Positions 46,514 to 48,268 of a DNA stretch of 48,268 nt are shown here, one piece after another. The stretch covers positions 1 to 48,268 of the forward strand of contig CASFZH010000010.1 of NCBI GenBank assembly GCA_949299115.1, read 5' to 3'. The notes beneath the pieces are model-generated. The model saw nothing but the letters and a program-made list of their open reading frames with translations. It had not been told where the DNA came from and made no database searches. Position 1 is the stretch's first letter, and each line of letters begins with the position of its first letter. Origin of the DNA: an uncultured Helicobacter sp. (GTDB lineage Bacteria; Campylobacterota; Campylobacteria; Campylobacterales; Helicobacteraceae). The translations under genes were made by a program, and so were the position numbers.

Positions 46514-48268
46514 GTGAAAATTTTAAAAGTCATACATGGATTTCCACCTGATTTTATGGCTGGAAGCGAAGTGTACTCACATACATTATGTCAAGAATTA
46601 AGCAGACTTGGACATGAAATTTTTATCTTTACACGTATAGAAAATGAATTTTTGAAAAGCTATGAGGTTATTGATGAGGTAGTGGATTCCCTGCGTATTC
46701 GTCGCATTAATAAGCCCAAAGATTATAGCTATAATGATAAATTCTATGATGAAAACATAGATGAGGCTTTTAGGCAGTTTTTAGAAGAGGTGCAGCCAGA
46801 TATAGTGCATTTTGGGCATATTTGTCATCTATCTATAAATCTTTTAGCCATAGCAAAGGCATATCATAAGAGGATCGTTTATACTATACATGATTTTTGG
46901 CTTTTTTGTGTCAAGGGACAGCTTATCAATGAAAAGATGCAAATCTGTTCTGCTCCAAGTATAGAATCTTGTAAGCAATGCTCACCGTATAAACCAAAAG
47001 ATTATGAAGTGAGAAAAAATCTCCTTGCTTTAGCTAGAATGCGTGAATGTGTGGATATATTTATTGCTCCCTCACACACAGTGCGTGATTTTTTTATACA
47101 AAATGGCATAAATCCAGCAAAAATACACTATCAAAAATATGGCTTTAATACAGAATCTATTCATTACACCAAACGCATTTTTAACAAAGATTCTATAATA
47201 CGATTTGCGTTTATGGGTCGCATTATCCCTACAAAAGGCATTAGAGTTTTGCTAGAAGCTTTTGATAGGCTCTGTGCTATCTTATCATCACAAAACACAC
47301 AATTTCAAGATACATTGCCAGAGCTTAAGATATATGGTAGCTATGGATATGGGGTAAGGCGTCTTAGCACAAATCCTCATATACATTTTATGGGAGGTTA
47401 TGAGAATGCGAAAATTACTACGATTTTGCAAGATATTGATGTTTTGATTGTGCCTTCTATTTGGCTAGAAAATGCTCCTTTGGTTATCCAAGAGGCATTT
47501 TTAGCTGGTTGTGTAGTAGTAACCTCAAATATTGGTGGTATGAAAGAGCTAGTATCAGAAAATGAGGGCTTTTTATTTGAAGTAGGTAATGCACAAAGTC
47601 TGTGTGATACGCTTTTAAAGATTATAAAAAATCCCAAGATTCTCAATGCCATACCAGATAATAGACATAAGGTTGTTAGCATACAAGAAGATAGTCAAAG
47701 AATTATCCAAATATATCAGAATCTTTTGGGGAGAGATTCTCCAACATTGCATAGAATTACCATAGATACCAATCCAGATACTTGTAATTTTAAATGTCAG
47801 ATGTGTGATACGCATAGTATCTATAATACACATTTTGTAAAAAGTCGTCCTGATATGGATAGAAAGCTTTTGCAAGAGGCACTAAGGCAGGCAAAAAATC
47901 TAGGGGTAAAAGAGATTATCCCCACTACAATGGGAGAGCCGACACTCTATAAATATTTTGATGTTATTGTGGATTTTTGCTTACAGCATTATATAAAGCC
48001 GAATCTCACGACTAATGGCAGTCAGCTTTTTAGCAAAAAATACCCACAAAGTTATATACAAACAAAACTTCTCAAAGTCCTTAGTGATATAAAAATCTCT
48101 TTTAATAGCCTAGATTCTGTCATAAATGAAGATATTATGAGAGGCACACAGACTACAAAAATTATAGATTCTATACAAAGGCTTTGTGTTTTACGCGATA
48201 GCTTTGCACCACAAGTGAGCATTACTTTGCAAATGACTTTTATGAAAAAGAATATGCTATCTATAGAA
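46514..48268 (+). CDS. Glycosyltransferase family 4 / radical SAM fusion protein (3' end outside window)
   Basis: 585 codons are visible and the frame is still open at the edge. Start GTG, ten bases after AAGGA. Residues 1-400 or so are a GT-B glycosyltransferase: HGFPPDFMAGSEVYSHTL, FMGRIIPTKGI, and the E-x7-E type donor motif VPSIWLENAPLVIQEAF. A radical SAM domain follows with the cluster motif CNFKCQMC (C424, C428, C431), MGEPTLYKYF and LTTNGSQL. The fusion suggests a sugar-transferring enzyme whose product or partner is modified by radical chemistry, perhaps in surface polysaccharide synthesis. It follows argG by 53 bases. Confidence 0.85.
   Translation, partial: MKILKVIHGFPPDFMAGSEVYSHTLCQELSRLGHEIFIFTRIENEFLKSYEVIDEVVDSLRIRRINKPKDYSYNDKFYDENIDEAFRQFLEEVQPDIVHFGHICHLSINLLAIAKAYHKRIVYTIHDFWLFCVKGQLINEKMQICSAPSIESCKQCSPYKPKDYEVRKNLLALARMRECVDIFIAPSHTVRDFFIQNGINPAKIHYQKYGFNTESIHYTKRIFNKDSIIRFAFMGRIIPTKGIRVLLEAFDRLCAILSSQNTQFQDTLPELKIYGSYGYGVRRLSTNPHIHFMGGYENAKITTILQDIDVLIVPSIWLENAPLVIQEAFLAGCVVVTSNIGGMKELVSENEGFLFEVGNAQSLCDTLLKIIKNPKILNAIPDNRHKVVSIQEDSQRIIQIYQNLLGRDSPTLHRITIDTNPDTCNFKCQMCDTHSIYNTHFVKSRPDMDRKLLQEALRQAKNLGVKEIIPTTMGEPTLYKYFDVIVDFCLQHYIKPNLTTNGSQLFSKKYPQSYIQTKLLKVLSDIKISFNSLDSVINEDIMRGTQTTKIIDSIQRLCVLRDSFAPQVSITLQMTFMKKNMLSIE

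Overview
The window looks like chromosome from a Helicobacter species (Campylobacterota), probably not H. pylori itself. The DNA is AT-rich, about one third G+C in sampled lines. The gene set includes a CznCBA-type metal efflux operon, a FlgF/FlgG-type rod protein, HemJ, a short 415-residue Pgi and rpsB-tsf. There are several long homopolymer tracts of the kind Helicobacter uses for phase variation. No rRNA, tRNA, CRISPR array or intact insertion sequence was seen.

Layout. 1-549 is the 5' part of a streptomycin-type aminoglycoside 6-adenylyltransferase, running off the left edge, with a perfect 30-bp palindrome upstream. 665-4898 holds ileS and a secreted broad-spectrum amino acid racemase. 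5108-11210 holds two small lipoproteins, nadK, a J-domain protein, an AEC transporter and a flagellar rod protein. 11432-17355 holds periplasmic asparaginase, kdsC/hisB (overlapping), argC and a metallo-beta-lactamase-fold hydrolase. 17605-24419 is the cznCBA-like operon followed by pgi. 24517-30621 has a TonB-dependent receptor, a YciI protein, hemJ, adk and aspS. 30863-35102 has a propeller-like secreted protein, an orphan ABC ATPase, a zinc alcohol dehydrogenase and a secreted ankyrin protein with a broken signal peptide. 35499-40225 has tsf-rpsB, a small membrane protein and alkaline phosphatase. 40529-44420 has a poly-G switched gene (OFF here) and two tandem outer-membrane proteins. 45246 to the end has argG, whose G+C is clearly higher than its surroundings, and an open-ended glycosyltransferase/radical-SAM fusion.

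Main theme. The most notable signal is a set of candidate contingency loci affecting envelope proteins. Four T-tracts of 11-14 bases each sit one or two bases upstream of a -10-like hexamer; three of them directly follow a TTGACT -35 box. They lie upstream of two lipoproteins, the TonB receptor and the argG leader. A G13 tract frameshifts a large DUF2972-like gene, an A14 tract lies inside a secreted propeller-like gene, and a T7 run splits a signal peptide from an ankyrin protein. Together they suggest phase-variable surface expression that works partly through promoter spacer length. Variation itself cannot be shown from one sequence.

Limits. Family assignments come from motif recognition by eye; no searches were run. 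G+C values were counted on sample lines only.
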